The position numbers and the translations under genes are program-made. Positions 50,841 to 60,228 of a DNA stretch of 64,000 bases are shown one piece after another; the stretch's first letter is position 1; each line of letters begins with the position of its first letter. The DNA lies in the NCBI RefSeq assembly GCF_024448695.1, contig NZ_JAMOHY010000005.1, forward strand, positions 124,001 through 188,000, in the 5' to 3' direction. The stretch comes from Stutzerimonas stutzeri. GTDB taxonomy: Bacteria; Pseudomonadota; Gammaproteobacteria; Pseudomonadales; Pseudomonadaceae. The notes under the pieces are model-generated. The model did not search any database and had not been told where the DNA came from. It was given only the letters and a program-made list of their open reading frames with translations.

Positions 50841-51275
50841 ATGACCGATTCGCTCGTCGTCCCCTGCGCGCACTGCGCCGGGCTCAACCGCATACCCACG
50901 GACCGCCTCGGCCAACAACCACGCTGCGGGCGCTGCAAGACCGAAGTACTGCTGGCGAAGCCCTTCGACGTCAACCAGAGCAATTTCACGCAACAGATAA
51001 AAGGCGATCTTCCGCTGTTGCTGGATGTCTGGGCCAGTTGGTGCGGCCCTTGCCGCAGCTTCGCCCCGACCTTTGAGCAGGCTGCCGCTCAACTCCTGGG
51101 TCGCTGCCGGCTGGCCAAGCTGGACAGCGAGGCCAACCAGCAGCTTTCCGGCCAGCTGGGCATCCGCTCGATACCCAGCCTGATCCTGTTCAGAGATGGC
51201 CGTGAAGTGGCACGCCAGAACGGCGCAATGCCACTGCCACAGCTGCTGGCCTGGCTCGCGCAGCAGGGTATCTGA
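50841..51275 (+). CDS. trxC: Thioredoxin 2 (TrxC)
   Basis: A 144-residue thioredoxin with the N-terminal zinc motif typical of TrxC: CAHCAGLNRIP and CGRCK (four cysteines, residues 9-33), then the thioredoxin fold with WCGPC (about 71-75) and SIPSLILF. A cytosolic, often oxidative-stress-induced reductant. Confidence 0.94.
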   Translation: MTDSLVVPCAHCAGLNRIPTDRLGQQPRCGRCKTEVLLAKPFDVNQSNFTQQIKGDLPLLLDVWASWCGPCRSFAPTFEQAAAQLLGRCRLAKLDSEANQQLSGQLGIRSIPSLILFRDGREVARQNGAMPLPQLLAWLAQQGI

Positions 51276-51476
51276 GGCTCCCCCGCCAAAAAGCGCCAAC
51301 AAGGCACCGATTCAAATAGAAAGTTCCACCAGACGGCCCACCTCCCATCCGCAGCGTTTGCCTCGCGGGGATAGCGAACGGATAATGCCCGCACTTTTAT
51401 GCTGCATTTACCAACAGTCGCCATTCATGGACCGATACGCCAATAACAAGAACTGCCGAGGCACTAGGTATCTACC

Positions 51477-52193
51477 GTGATTCAATTCGATATCGATCAA
51501 TGGCAGGCCTGGGCTCCGGGTCTGGCCAGTATTGACGATTGGGCGATCTGGGCTCGCGACCCGCGTTGCCCCCAAAACGACCACGAGCCGGACGTCAGCT
51601 TTCTGCCGGCCATGCAGCGCCGCCGTCTGAGCCGCCTGGCGCGCATGGCGTTCGCGGTCGCCACGCCGCTGGCGCAAGGCCAACCACCGATGCCTCTGGT
51701 GTACGCCTCGCGCCACGGTGAAACACCGCGCACCTTCGCCATTCTCAACGATCTCGCGCGCAAAGAAGCCCTTTCCCCCACGCAGTTCAGCCTTTCGGTT
51801 CACAACGCCATCATCGGCCTGTGGTCGATCCAGCAGGGCGACAACAGCGAAATGACCGCGCTGGCCGCCGAAGGCGACGGGCTGGAACACGCCATCCTCG
51901 AAGCCGGCCTGTTGCTGGCCGAGGGCGCACCCTCGGTGCTGGTGGTGGTCGCCGAAGACCAGCCTCCCGCCGCCTACAAACCCTGGATCGACGATGTCGA
52001 CTTTCCTTATGCCGTGGCGCTGCGTCTTACGCCCGGCCAGCGCTGGCGGCTGAGCCTCGAAGCCGACCATGCAGAACACCCGCCCACCCGTTGGCCACAC
52101 GCCCTGGAACTGATCCGCATGCTGATCGACCAGCAGCCCCTCCGTCAGCATCAATGGAAGACACGTCGATGGACCTGGCAGCAGACACGCTGA
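51477..52193 (+). CDS. APE chain-length factor (beta-ketoacyl synthase-like, ApeC type)
   Basis: A 238-residue truncated ketosynthase-like protein. The usual catalytic cysteine region reads SLSVHNAIIG, with no cysteine, as expected of a chain-length factor that pairs with a separate catalytic ketosynthase in aryl polyene synthesis. That partner is not in the window. The start is a GTG. It overlaps the acyltransferase gene by 25 nt and opens the visible APE operon. Confidence 0.82.
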   Translation: MIQFDIDQWQAWAPGLASIDDWAIWARDPRCPQNDHEPDVSFLPAMQRRRLSRLARMAFAVATPLAQGQPPMPLVYASRHGETPRTFAILNDLARKEALSPTQFSLSVHNAIIGLWSIQQGDNSEMTALAAEGDGLEHAILEAGLLLAEGAPSVLVVVAEDQPPAAYKPWIDDVDFPYAVALRLTPGQRWRLSLEADHAEHPPTRWPHALELIRMLIDQQPLRQHQWKTRRWTWQQTR

Positions 52194-52978
52194 ACAATCG
52201 CCCCAGCCCGCCCTGGTTGTGGCGACTGATCGCCACCGGCCTGTCCTTCATGCTGTTCGGCCTTGGCGGGCTCGTGCTGCGGCTGATCGTGTTCCCCCTG
52301 CTCGCCCTGCTGCCCGGCGACGCCACGCGCCATCGCCTGCGCGCGCGCCAGACCATCAGCCGGCTGTTCTGGCTGTTCGTCCAGTTCATGTATCGCAGCG
52401 GCGTGCTGACCTACCAGGTGGAGGGAGTCGAACGCCTGGGCCGCCCCGGCCAGTTGGTGATCGCCAATCACCCTTCGCTGATCGATGTGGTGGTGCTGAT
52501 TTCGCTGATCCGCGACGCCAACTGCGTGGTCAAGCAAAGCCTCTGGGACAATCCCTTTACCCGTGGCCCGATCCGCGCTGCGCAATACATCAGCAACAAC
52601 GGCAGCGCAGAGATGCTCGACGAAGCCGCCGGGGCGCTGCAGCAGGGCCAGACGCTGATTATCTTCCCCGAAGGCACCCGCACCACGCCGGGCCAGGCGC
52701 CGCAGTTTCACCGGGGCGCTGCCGCCATCGCCCTGCGTGGCGCGCAGCGGGTTACACCTGTGGTGATCAGCGTGACGCCGACAACCCTGACCAAGGCCGA
52801 GCCCTGGTACCGCATTCCGTCACGGCGATTTCATTTTCACTTGCGGGTCGGCGATGATATCGACCCGCAGACGTTCGCCAGCCGAGGCTCCCTGCCAATC
52901 GCCTCGCGGCAACTCAACGACCATCTGCACCGACACTTCATAAAGGAGCTCGCACTCGATGAGCAAACTACAGCTTGA
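52169..52978 (+). CDS. PlsC-type acyltransferase of the APE cluster (ApeD-like)
   Basis: A 269-residue lysophospholipid acyltransferase-family protein with an N-terminal membrane segment (ATGLSFMLFGLGGLVLRLIV), NHPSLID (the HX4D motif, about 90-96) and FPEGTRT. It probably transfers the polyene acyl chain onto a lipid or sugar carrier. The ATG at 52169 has GGAAG upstream; 52154 is an alternative. It overlaps the ACP gene by 20 nt. Confidence 0.85.
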   Translation: MDLAADTLNNRPSPPWLWRLIATGLSFMLFGLGGLVLRLIVFPLLALLPGDATRHRLRARQTISRLFWLFVQFMYRSGVLTYQVEGVERLGRPGQLVIANHPSLIDVVVLISLIRDANCVVKQSLWDNPFTRGPIRAAQYISNNGSAEMLDEAAGALQQGQTLIIFPEGTRTTPGQAPQFHRGAAAIALRGAQRVTPVVISVTPTTLTKAEPWYRIPSRRFHFHLRVGDDIDPQTFASRGSLPIASRQLNDHLHRHFIKELALDEQTTA

Positions 52979-53222
52979 AATCAAGCACCTGATCATTGAT
53001 GCACTGGGTCTGGAAGACCTCACGCCGGATGACATCGCTGCCGACCAACCGCTGTTCGGGGAGGGACTGGGCCTGGACTCGGTGGATGCACTGGAGCTGG
53101 GGCTGGCTATCCAGAAGCGCTTCGGCATCAAGATCGACGCCGACGCCAAGGACACCCGCAAGCACTTCGCAAGCGTCGACAGCCTGGCTGACTACGTCAG
53201 TGCCAACCGCGCCGTCGCCTGA
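52959..53222 (+). CDS. Acyl carrier protein 1 of the APE cluster
   Basis: An 87-residue ACP with the phosphopantetheine serine in GLDSVDALEL (about 38-47). A partner of the polyene synthase. It overlaps the acyltransferase stop. Confidence 0.9.
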   Translation: MSKLQLEIKHLIIDALGLEDLTPDDIAADQPLFGEGLGLDSVDALELGLAIQKRFGIKIDADAKDTRKHFASVDSLADYVSANRAVA

Positions 53223-53234
53223 GGAGGTCATTAC

Positions 53235-53492
53235 GTGAACAGCCATAACGAGATTTTCCTGACCCTGCGCGATGCGCTGGTCGAACTCTTCGAGCTGGAG
53301 CCTGAGCGCATCAGCCTGGAGGCCAATCTGTATCAGGATCTGGAAATCGACAGCATCGATGCCGTTGATCTGATCGACCATATCAAGCGCCAGACCGGCA
53401 AGAAGATTGCCGCCGAGGAATTCAAATCGGTGCGCACCGTCGGCGATGTGGTCGAAGCAGTCTATCGACTGATGAATCCGCAAACGGCCTGA
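53235..53492 (+). CDS. Acyl carrier protein 2 of the APE cluster
   Basis: An 85-residue ACP with serine in EIDSIDAVDL (about 36-45). Start is GTG after a GAGGAGGT site. Two ACPs in tandem are characteristic of APE loci, where they are thought to serve different steps. Confidence 0.9.
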   Translation: MNSHNEIFLTLRDALVELFELEPERISLEANLYQDLEIDSIDAVDLIDHIKRQTGKKIAAEEFKSVRTVGDVVEAVYRLMNPQTA

Positions 53493-53569
53493 GCCCTGCC
53501 CTCGGCATACCCACGCAGCGCTGATCGAGCGGTGCGTGATGACAGGCGCCAGTCGAATCGGAAGATGCG

Positions 53570-54148
53570 ATGCAAGCAACCCCTGCAACAGGCAAGGCCA
53601 ACACCCGCCGGCTGCTTGGCTTCGGCCTGTTGCTGGTTGGTCTCGCCTATCCGTTCATCGTCTATCTGGGCATGGAGCGGCTGTCACCGCAGCTGTTCGC
53701 CGCGTTGCTCGGCACGCTCTGGCTGGCACGTGCACTCAGCGGTCGACAGGACCCGCTGAGCTACACCGTCACGATTGCCGCCTTGCTGTTCTGCCTGGCG
53801 CTGGCCCTGACCGACAGCAGCGCTCTGCTGCTGGGCTATCCGATTCTGATCAATCTGGCGCTGCTCGGCCTGTTCGCCGGCAGCCTCTGCTCCGGCATGC
53901 CGATCATCGAACGCCTGGCACGTCTGCAGGAACCCGAGCTGCCACCCGCCGCCGTACGCTATACGCGCAAAGTGACTTGGGTGTGGGTGGGCTTCTTCAC
54001 AGTCAACGCAAGCATCGCCACCGGCCTTGCACTCTGGGCGCCGCTGGCCTGGTGGACCCTGTATACCGGGCTGATCGCCTATCTGCTGATGGGGTTGCTG
54101 TTCGCCGGTGAATGGCTGGTCCGCCAGCGCGTAAGGAAAGCGACATGA
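53570..54148 (+). CDS. Polytopic membrane protein (COG4648/ApeG-like)
   Basis: A 192-residue membrane protein with about five transmembrane segments (LLGFGLLLVGLAYPFIVYL; TIAALLFCLALALT; LINLALLGLFAGSL). Found in APE/xanthomonadin loci; molecular role unknown. It overlaps the ligase gene by 4 nt. Confidence 0.82.
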   Translation: MQATPATGKANTRRLLGFGLLLVGLAYPFIVYLGMERLSPQLFAALLGTLWLARALSGRQDPLSYTVTIAALLFCLALALTDSSALLLGYPILINLALLGLFAGSLCSGMPIIERLARLQEPELPPAAVRYTRKVTWVWVGFFTVNASIATGLALWAPLAWWTLYTGLIAYLLMGLLFAGEWLVRQRVRKAT

Positions 54149-55824
54149 ACTGGATTGCCCTGGAACAACTGCTCAACCAGACGCCGAACGAGCGCCCGGT
54201 CACGCTGCAACCGGCGCTCGATCATGCCGGGCTGCGCCTGCAGGCTCTGCGCCTGGCGGCGGGCTTGCAGGCCCGCGGCGTTCGCCGTATCGCGGTGCAT
54301 CTTGAAGATGCCGCCGAGCTGGCTGTCGCCCTGCTGGGCGCCTGGCGTGCCGGCGTGACGGTGCTGTTGCCCGCCGATCTGCAACCCGCCAGCCGTGCGC
54401 GCCTGCAAGACCAGGCTGAACTCTGGCTGACCGACCGCGAAGGCGATATTCGCCTGGACGAGCTTTTCGCCGAACCGCTCGACGGCGCCGCACTGGACCT
54501 CGACCAGTGCCGCCTGGTGCTCTGCACCTCCGGCTCCAGTGGCGAGCCCAAGCTGATCGACAAGCGCCTGCGCCAGCTTGCGAACGAAACGCAGATCCTC
54601 GAAGCGCAATGGGGCGCCGAGCTGGGCGAGGCCTGCATCATCGGCAGCGTGGTGGCGCAGCACATCTACGGTCTGCTGTTCCGCGTACTCTGGCCGCTGT
54701 GCGCCGGGCGCGTGTTTCTGCGCCGCGCCCTGCCGTTTCCCGAGGATATCCAGCTGGCCAGCCGCGCCCAGGCACAGTTCTGCTGGGTCGCCAGCCCGGC
54801 GCTGCTCAAGCGCATGGGCGACAACCTCGACTGGCCGGCGCTGCGCAGCGTACGCCGGGTGTTTTCCTCTGGCGGCCCCCTGCCCGCCGAAGCCGCGACG
54901 CGTCTGCAGCAGCATCTGGGCCAGGCCCCGACGGAAATCTACGGCAGCTCGGAGACCGGCGGCATTGCCTGGCGCCAGGGCGGCACGCTCTGGCAGCCTT
55001 TCGCCGGCGTCGAACTGGGCCAGGACGAACAGGCCGCACTGCGCATCGCCTCACCCTGCCTGCCCTCCGGCCATGTCGAGCAGACCGCCGATGCCGCACG
55101 CATCGAGGCCGATGGCCGCTTCGAGTTGCTGGGCCGGCTGGACCGCATCGTCAAACTGGAAGAAAAACGCATCTCCCTGCCCATGCTGGAAAAGGCGCTG
55201 GCCGAACATCCCTTCGTCAGTGAAGCGCGCTTTGCCGTGATCGAGGAAAGCCGCGCCTACCTGGCCGCCCTGGTTGCACTCAGCGACGACGGCCTGCATG
55301 CCCTGCGCAATGGTGGCCGGCGCACGCTGACCGATACGCTGCGCAAGCACCTGGCCGCGCACTGCGAAGCACTGGCGCTGCCGCGCCGCTGGCGACTGGT
55401 GCGACAACTGCCATGCAATGCCCAGGGCAAGCTGCCCCAGGCGCAGCTCGACGCCCTGCTGCAGGCACCGCGCACCCTGCAACCGGAACGCCTGGGCGTC
55501 ACCGGCAGCGATGGCGAATGGCAACTGGAACTTGAGATTCCGGCGGATCTGGCCCATTTCAGCGGTCATTTCCCGCAGACGCCGGTACTGCCCGGCGTGG
55601 TGCAGATCGACTGGGCCATGAGCCTGGCCCGTGAACTGATTGCAACACTGCCGCCCTGCTTTCGCGGCATGGAAGTGCTCAAATTCCAACAACTGGCCCG
55701 TCCCGGCGACCGCCTGCAACTGACGCTGCGCTTCGACCAGGAACGCAGCAAACTGCATTTCACCTACCGAAACGGCGAGGCCGCCTGCTCGTCGGGCCGC
55801 ATTCTGCTGGGACAACCGACATGA
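54145..55824 (+). CDS. Acyl-CoA/ACP ligase fused to a hot-dog dehydratase (ApeH-ApeI-like)
   Basis: A 559-residue protein. Residues 1-435 are an AMP-forming adenylation domain (CTSGSSGEPKLIDKRL; YGSSETGGIAWRQ). Residues about 455-559 form a FabA/FabZ-like hot-dog domain with SGHFPQTPVLPGVVQIDWAM. It would activate the aryl starter acid and dehydrate the 3-hydroxyacyl intermediate. These two activities are separate genes in E. coli APE loci, so this is a fusion. Confidence 0.85.
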   Translation: MNWIALEQLLNQTPNERPVTLQPALDHAGLRLQALRLAAGLQARGVRRIAVHLEDAAELAVALLGAWRAGVTVLLPADLQPASRARLQDQAELWLTDREGDIRLDELFAEPLDGAALDLDQCRLVLCTSGSSGEPKLIDKRLRQLANETQILEAQWGAELGEACIIGSVVAQHIYGLLFRVLWPLCAGRVFLRRALPFPEDIQLASRAQAQFCWVASPALLKRMGDNLDWPALRSVRRVFSSGGPLPAEAATRLQQHLGQAPTEIYGSSETGGIAWRQGGTLWQPFAGVELGQDEQAALRIASPCLPSGHVEQTADAARIEADGRFELLGRLDRIVKLEEKRISLPMLEKALAEHPFVSEARFAVIEESRAYLAALVALSDDGLHALRNGGRRTLTDTLRKHLAAHCEALALPRRWRLVRQLPCNAQGKLPQAQLDALLQAPRTLQPERLGVTGSDGEWQLELEIPADLAHFSGHFPQTPVLPGVVQIDWAMSLARELIATLPPCFRGMEVLKFQQLARPGDRLQLTLRFDQERSKLHFTYRNGEAACSSGRILLGQPT

Positions 55825-56627
55825 GCAGCCTCACCCCGCCGGCACAGCAGCCCGCCGTGCAACAGCACCAGCTGGCGCTGTCCATCGAGGATGAGTTCAG
55901 ACCCTGCGCCGTGGTGCCGGTTTACAACCACGAACGCAGCCTGCCCACGGTCGTCGCTGCACTGCTTGCCGAAGAGCTGCCATGCATTCTGATCGATGAT
56001 GCATCCAGCCCCGAGGCCGCGCGGGTGATCGACGAGCTGGCCAAGCATCCGTCCGTGTATCTGGTGCGCCATCGCGACAACCAGGGCAAGGGCGCGGCGG
56101 TCACCAGCGGCCTGCGTGAAGCCGCTCAGCGGGAGTTCACCCACGCCCTGCAGGTGGATGCCGACGGTCAGCACGACCTCAGCGGCCTGGGACTGTTTCT
56201 CGACCGAGCCTGCCAAGCGCCCGAAGCACTGATCTGCGGCTACCCGCAATACGACGCCAGCGTGCCCAAGAGTCGGCTTTACGGACGCTATCTCACCCAT
56301 GTCTGGGTCTGGATCAACACCCTGTCGCTGTCGATCCGCGATTCCATGTGCGGTTTCCGCGTCTACCCGCTGGCGCCGACGCTGGCGCTGCTCGATTCGG
56401 TGGAACTGGGCAAGCGCATGGACTTCGACACCGAAATCCTGGTGCGCCTGCACTGGCGTGAACAACCCATGGTCTGGCTGCCCACACACGTGTACTACCC
56501 GGACAACGGCGTCTCGCACTTTCGCCTGTGGCGCGACAACCTGCTGATCTCGCGTATGCACGCACGGCTGTTCGGCGGCATGTTGCTGCGCGCGCCAGAA
56601 CTGCTCTGGCGGCGGTGGCGCGCATGA
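55821..56627 (+). CDS. Family 2 glycosyltransferase of the APE cluster
   Basis: A 268-residue GT2: opening AVVPVYNHERSLPTVV, ILIDDASS, and the DXD-type QVDADGQHD (about 110-118). In E. coli-type APE loci the glycosyltransferase is fused to an acyltransferase (ApeJ); here they are separate, adjacent genes overlapping by 4 nt. Confidence 0.88.
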   Translation: MSSLTPPAQQPAVQQHQLALSIEDEFRPCAVVPVYNHERSLPTVVAALLAEELPCILIDDASSPEAARVIDELAKHPSVYLVRHRDNQGKGAAVTSGLREAAQREFTHALQVDADGQHDLSGLGLFLDRACQAPEALICGYPQYDASVPKSRLYGRYLTHVWVWINTLSLSIRDSMCGFRVYPLAPTLALLDSVELGKRMDFDTEILVRLHWREQPMVWLPTHVYYPDNGVSHFRLWRDNLLISRMHARLFGGMLLRAPELLWRRWRA

Positions 56628-57577
56628 GCCAGTCTTCGGGTCGCAGCGCACACTGGGCCGCCCAACGCGAGCGCGGCAGCTTCGCCCTGATGAAGCTCAC
56701 CGTGCGCGTGGTGCGCCTGCTGGGCCGGCGCGCCATGACGCCGCTGCTGTACCTGATCGTGCTGTACTTCTACCTGTTTGGCCGCAACGCCCGCCAGAGC
56801 GCCTGGACTTACCAGCGCAACCTGGCGAACTGGAGCGGCCGTGCCGACCTGGTGCCGAGCAGTAGCTCGGTCTATGGGCAGTTCATGGCCTTTGCCGATG
56901 CGTTGCTGGACAAGGTGGACGTCTGGGGCGGGCGAATCAGTTTCGATCAGCTGGAAGTGGACGACCCCCACGGCATTCGCCCACTGATCTGGAACGGCGG
57001 CCAGCGCGGGCAGATGCTGGTAGGCGCGCACCTGGGCAACCTGGAAGTCTGCCGCGCCATGGCCGAGATCGGCGGCAAAGTGAAGATGAACATCCTCGTC
57101 CACACCCGGCACGCCGAGCGTTTCAATCGTCTGCTGGAAGAATCGGGGGCGAACAACCTGCGCCTATTCCAGGTCAGCGAACTGGACCCGGCGGCCATGC
57201 TGGAACTATCGCGACGACTGGACGCCGGAGAATGGCTGGCGATTGCCGGTGACCGCGTCCCGCTGCACGGCGCACGCACCGCCACCGCAGATTTCCTCGG
57301 CCAGCCGGCAGCCTTCCCCCAAGGGCCTTGGCTGCTGGCCGGACTGCTGGAATGTCCGGTCAACCTGCTGTTCTGCCTGAAGCACGGCAACCGCTACCGG
57401 ATACACCTGCAGCCCTTCGCCGAACGTATCGAGTGGCGCCGCCGCGAGCGCGACGCCATCGTCGCGCAATGGGTGCAGCGTTATGCCGACGCACTGGCGG
57501 CACGTTGCCTGGAGGCGCCGCTGCAATGGTTCAATTTCTATCCTTTCTGGAATACCCATGACCAACGCGACACCTGA
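56624..57577 (+). CDS. LpxL/HtrB-like acyltransferase of the APE cluster
   Basis: A 317-residue membrane-associated acyltransferase with an N-terminal hydrophobic segment (TPLLYLIVLYFYLFG) and the family motif HLGNLE (HX4E) in GAHLGNLEVCR (about 134-144). It probably attaches the polyene or a fatty acid to the lipid part of the pigment. It overlaps the ammonia-lyase gene by 20 nt. Confidence 0.86.
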   Translation: MSQSSGRSAHWAAQRERGSFALMKLTVRVVRLLGRRAMTPLLYLIVLYFYLFGRNARQSAWTYQRNLANWSGRADLVPSSSSVYGQFMAFADALLDKVDVWGGRISFDQLEVDDPHGIRPLIWNGGQRGQMLVGAHLGNLEVCRAMAEIGGKVKMNILVHTRHAERFNRLLEESGANNLRLFQVSELDPAAMLELSRRLDAGEWLAIAGDRVPLHGARTATADFLGQPAAFPQGPWLLAGLLECPVNLLFCLKHGNRYRIHLQPFAERIEWRRRERDAIVAQWVQRYADALAARCLEAPLQWFNFYPFWNTHDQRDT

Positions 57578-59102
57578 GCCCGTCATCTTTGGCGAAAACC
57601 ACCTGAGCATCGAGGATGTGCTGGCCGTAGCCGAGCGCCGCGTGCCCGTACAGCTGCAGGCCGACTCGGCGTTTCGCCAGCACATTGCCCGCGGCGCGCA
57701 GTTTCTCGACACCCTGCTCGACCGCGAAGGCGTGATCTATGGCGTGACCACCGGCTACGGCGACTCCTGCGTGGTGGCGGTGCCGCTGCATCAGGTCGAG
57801 GCGCTGCCGCAGCACCTGTTCACCTTTCACGGCTGCGGCTTGGGCAAGCTGCTGGACGCCGAGGCGACCCGCGCCGTACTGGCGGCACGCCTGCGTTCGC
57901 TGACCCACGGCATGTCCGGCGTGCGTATCGAACTGCTGGATCGCATGCAGGCCTTCCTCGAACACGACGTCCTGCCGCTGATTCCCGAAGAGGGTTCGGT
58001 GGGCGCCAGCGGCGACCTGACGCCGCTGTCCTACGTTGCCGCCACCCTGGCCGGTGAGCGCGAGGTGCTCTACCAGGGCCAACGCTGCAGCGCCGCCGAA
58101 GTGCATCGGAAGCTGAACTGGACGCCACTAACCCTGCGTCCCAAGGAAGCCCTGGCGCTGATGAACGGCACCGCCGTGATGACCGGCCTGGCCTGCCTGG
58201 CCTATGCCCGCGCCGATTACCTGCTCAAGCTGGCCACGCGCATCACCGCGCTCAACGTGGTGGCGCTGGAAGGCAACCCCGAGCATTTCGACGAGCGCCT
58301 GTTCGCCGCCAAGCCGCACCCCGGCCAGAACCAGGTCGCCGCCTGGATTCGCCAGGACCTGGCCATCGACGCGCCGACCGCGCCGCTGCATCGCCTGCAG
58401 GACCGCTATTCCATCCGCTGCGCGCCGCATGTGCTCGGCGTGCTGGCCGACAGCCTGGGTCTGCTGCGCCAGTTCATCGAGACCGAGCTGAACAGCGCCA
58501 ACGACAACCCCATCATCGATGCGGAAAACGAGCGCGTGCTGCACGGCGGGCACTTCTACGGCGGGCATATCGCCTTCGCCATGGACAGCCTGAAGAACCT
58601 GGTGGGCAACGTCGCCGACCTGCTCGACCGCCAGCTCGCACTGCTGGTCGATACCCGCTACAACCACGGCTTGCCGAGCAACCTGTCCGGTGCGCCGGCG
58701 GAAACCGCGATGATCAACCACGGCTTCAAGGCGGTGCAGATCGGCGCCAGCGCCTGGACTGCCGAAGCCCTGAAAAACACCATGCCGGCCAGCGTCTTCT
58801 CGCGCTCCACCGAATGCCACAACCAGGACAAGGTCAGCATGGGCACCATCGCCGCGCGCGACGCCCTGCGCAGCCTGGAGCTGACCGAGCAAGTGGCCGC
58901 GGCCACGCTGATCGCCGCCAACCAGGGTGTCTGGCTGCGCCAGCGCGATGCCACGGCACGTCCGCTACCGGCGCCACTGGCCGACATGCAGACCAAGCTC
59001 GGCGAGGATTTCCCGCCGCTGATCGAGGATCGCGCGCTGGAAGGCGAACTGCGCCTGTGCCTGCAGCGCATCCGCGCCCGCTACTGGAGGCTGTATGACT
59101 GA
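57558..59102 (+). CDS. Aromatic amino acid ammonia-lyase (HAL/TAL family)
   Basis: A 514-residue lyase with the MIO-forming Ala-Ser-Gly in GSVGASGDLTPLSY (about 147-160), TTGYGDSCV near residue 60 and NSANDNPIID. The position that discriminates substrates in this family reads TFHGCG; I cannot infer histidine or tyrosine from it. In pigment loci of this type a tyrosine ammonia-lyase can make the coumarate starter, which fits the neighbours. Histidine catabolic genes are absent around it. Confidence 0.88.
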   Translation: MTNATPEPVIFGENHLSIEDVLAVAERRVPVQLQADSAFRQHIARGAQFLDTLLDREGVIYGVTTGYGDSCVVAVPLHQVEALPQHLFTFHGCGLGKLLDAEATRAVLAARLRSLTHGMSGVRIELLDRMQAFLEHDVLPLIPEEGSVGASGDLTPLSYVAATLAGEREVLYQGQRCSAAEVHRKLNWTPLTLRPKEALALMNGTAVMTGLACLAYARADYLLKLATRITALNVVALEGNPEHFDERLFAAKPHPGQNQVAAWIRQDLAIDAPTAPLHRLQDRYSIRCAPHVLGVLADSLGLLRQFIETELNSANDNPIIDAENERVLHGGHFYGGHIAFAMDSLKNLVGNVADLLDRQLALLVDTRYNHGLPSNLSGAPAETAMINHGFKAVQIGASAWTAEALKNTMPASVFSRSTECHNQDKVSMGTIAARDALRSLELTEQVAAATLIAANQGVWLRQRDATARPLPAPLADMQTKLGEDFPPLIEDRALEGELRLCLQRIRARYWRLYD

Positions 59103-59197
59103 CCGTCAGTTGCGTGAAAGCGAGCCATGCTCGCGATGCTTTTTCGCGGAGCCGTTCGCGGGCATGGCCCGCTCCTACACCTGTCTGGAGGCTCGCC

Positions 59198-59623
59198 ATG
59201 CGTAAGACTGGGGTACTGCAAGCCGAGGTGGAAATCCAGGTGCCCTTCTTCGATGTTGATTCGATGGATGTGGTCTGGCACGGCCATTACATAAAGTACT
59301 TCGAAGTAGCACGCTGCGCGCTGCTCGAGCGCATCGGCCACAACTACCTGCAGATGCGTGACGCCGGCTATGCCTGGCCGGTGATCGACGTGCAGTTGCG
59401 CTATATGCGCGGAGCCCGATTCAACCAGCGCATTCTGGTGCGGGCCGACCTAGTGGAATGGGAGAACCGCCTGAAGATCAATTACCTGATCAGCGATGCC
59501 GAGACCGGCGAGCGCATGACCCGCGGCAGTACGGTGCAGGTGGCGGTGGAGATCGCCAGCCGCGAAATGCAGCTGGCCTCCCCGAAGGTCTTTATCGAAG
59601 CTGTCGAGAAGGCGCTGGCATGA
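59198..59623 (+). CDS. 4-hydroxybenzoyl-CoA-type thioesterase (ApeK-like)
   Basis: A 141-residue hot-dog thioesterase with the catalytic Asp in FFDVDSMDVVWHGHYIKYFE (about 16-35). It is probably an editing or release thioesterase of the polyene pathway. The ATG at 59198 is family-like; a longer frame from 59114 is rejected. It overlaps the LolA-like gene by 4 nt. Confidence 0.87.
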   Translation: MRKTGVLQAEVEIQVPFFDVDSMDVVWHGHYIKYFEVARCALLERIGHNYLQMRDAGYAWPVIDVQLRYMRGARFNQRILVRADLVEWENRLKINYLISDAETGERMTRGSTVQVAVEIASREMQLASPKVFIEAVEKALA

Positions 59624-60228
59624 TCCGCGCCATTGCACGGATGTTCCTGGCGTTGTGCCTGCTGCCACTGCTGGCCACGAGCGCGCACGCCTTCGACCTG
59701 GCGCAGCTGAGCCAGCAGTTGCGCGAGCCCGCGGTGATCCGCGGCCAGTTCGTTCAGGAAAAGCACCTGCGCGCCCTGCCCCTGCCGCTGGTCAGCCGTG
59801 GCCAGTTCGTGCTGGCCCGCGACCACGGCCTGCTCTGGCTGCTGCAGGCACCCTTGCAGCAGGATTACCGCATCACCGATTCGGGCATCGCCCAGCGCAC
59901 GGACAGCGGCTGGGAAGCTGCCGGCCAACACGGCACAACGAAACGCCAGAACGAGCTGTTTCTGGCGGTACTCGGCGGCGATACCCAGGCCCTGCAACGC
60001 GACTTCGAACTCGACCTGCAGGGCAGCAGCGATGCCTGGACGCTGACCCTCACCCCGCGCGCGAAACTTCTGCAGCAGATTTTCACCGCCATCCATATCC
60101 AGGGCAGCGCCACCACCGAACGTATCGAGCTGCTGGAACCCCAGGGCGACAGCACCCTGTTACTGCTGGAAAGCGCCCAGATCGATGATCAGTTGAGCCC
60201 GGTCGAGCAGCATGACTTCTCCTACTGA
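59620..60228 (+). CDS. LolA-like outer-membrane lipoprotein carrier of the APE cluster (ApeL-like)
   Basis: A 202-residue periplasmic protein: signal peptide (FLALCLLPLLATSAHA) and a LolA-like beta domain (AVIRGQFVQEKHL, RGQFVLARDHGLLWLL). In APE loci it is thought to ferry the pigment lipid to the outer membrane, with the MMPL exporter. It overlaps the exporter gene by 17 nt. Confidence 0.87.
   Translation: MIRAIARMFLALCLLPLLATSAHAFDLAQLSQQLREPAVIRGQFVQEKHLRALPLPLVSRGQFVLARDHGLLWLLQAPLQQDYRITDSGIAQRTDSGWEAAGQHGTTKRQNELFLAVLGGDTQALQRDFELDLQGSSDAWTLTLTPRAKLLQQIFTAIHIQGSATTERIELLEPQGDSTLLLLESAQIDDQLSPVEQHDFSY

Noticed and set aside
59095..59205. A 36-codon frame between the ammonia-lyase and thioesterase genes
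   Set aside because: It overlaps the lyase stop and the thioesterase start, lacks its own ribosome site and looks like chance, although the overlaps resemble coupling.
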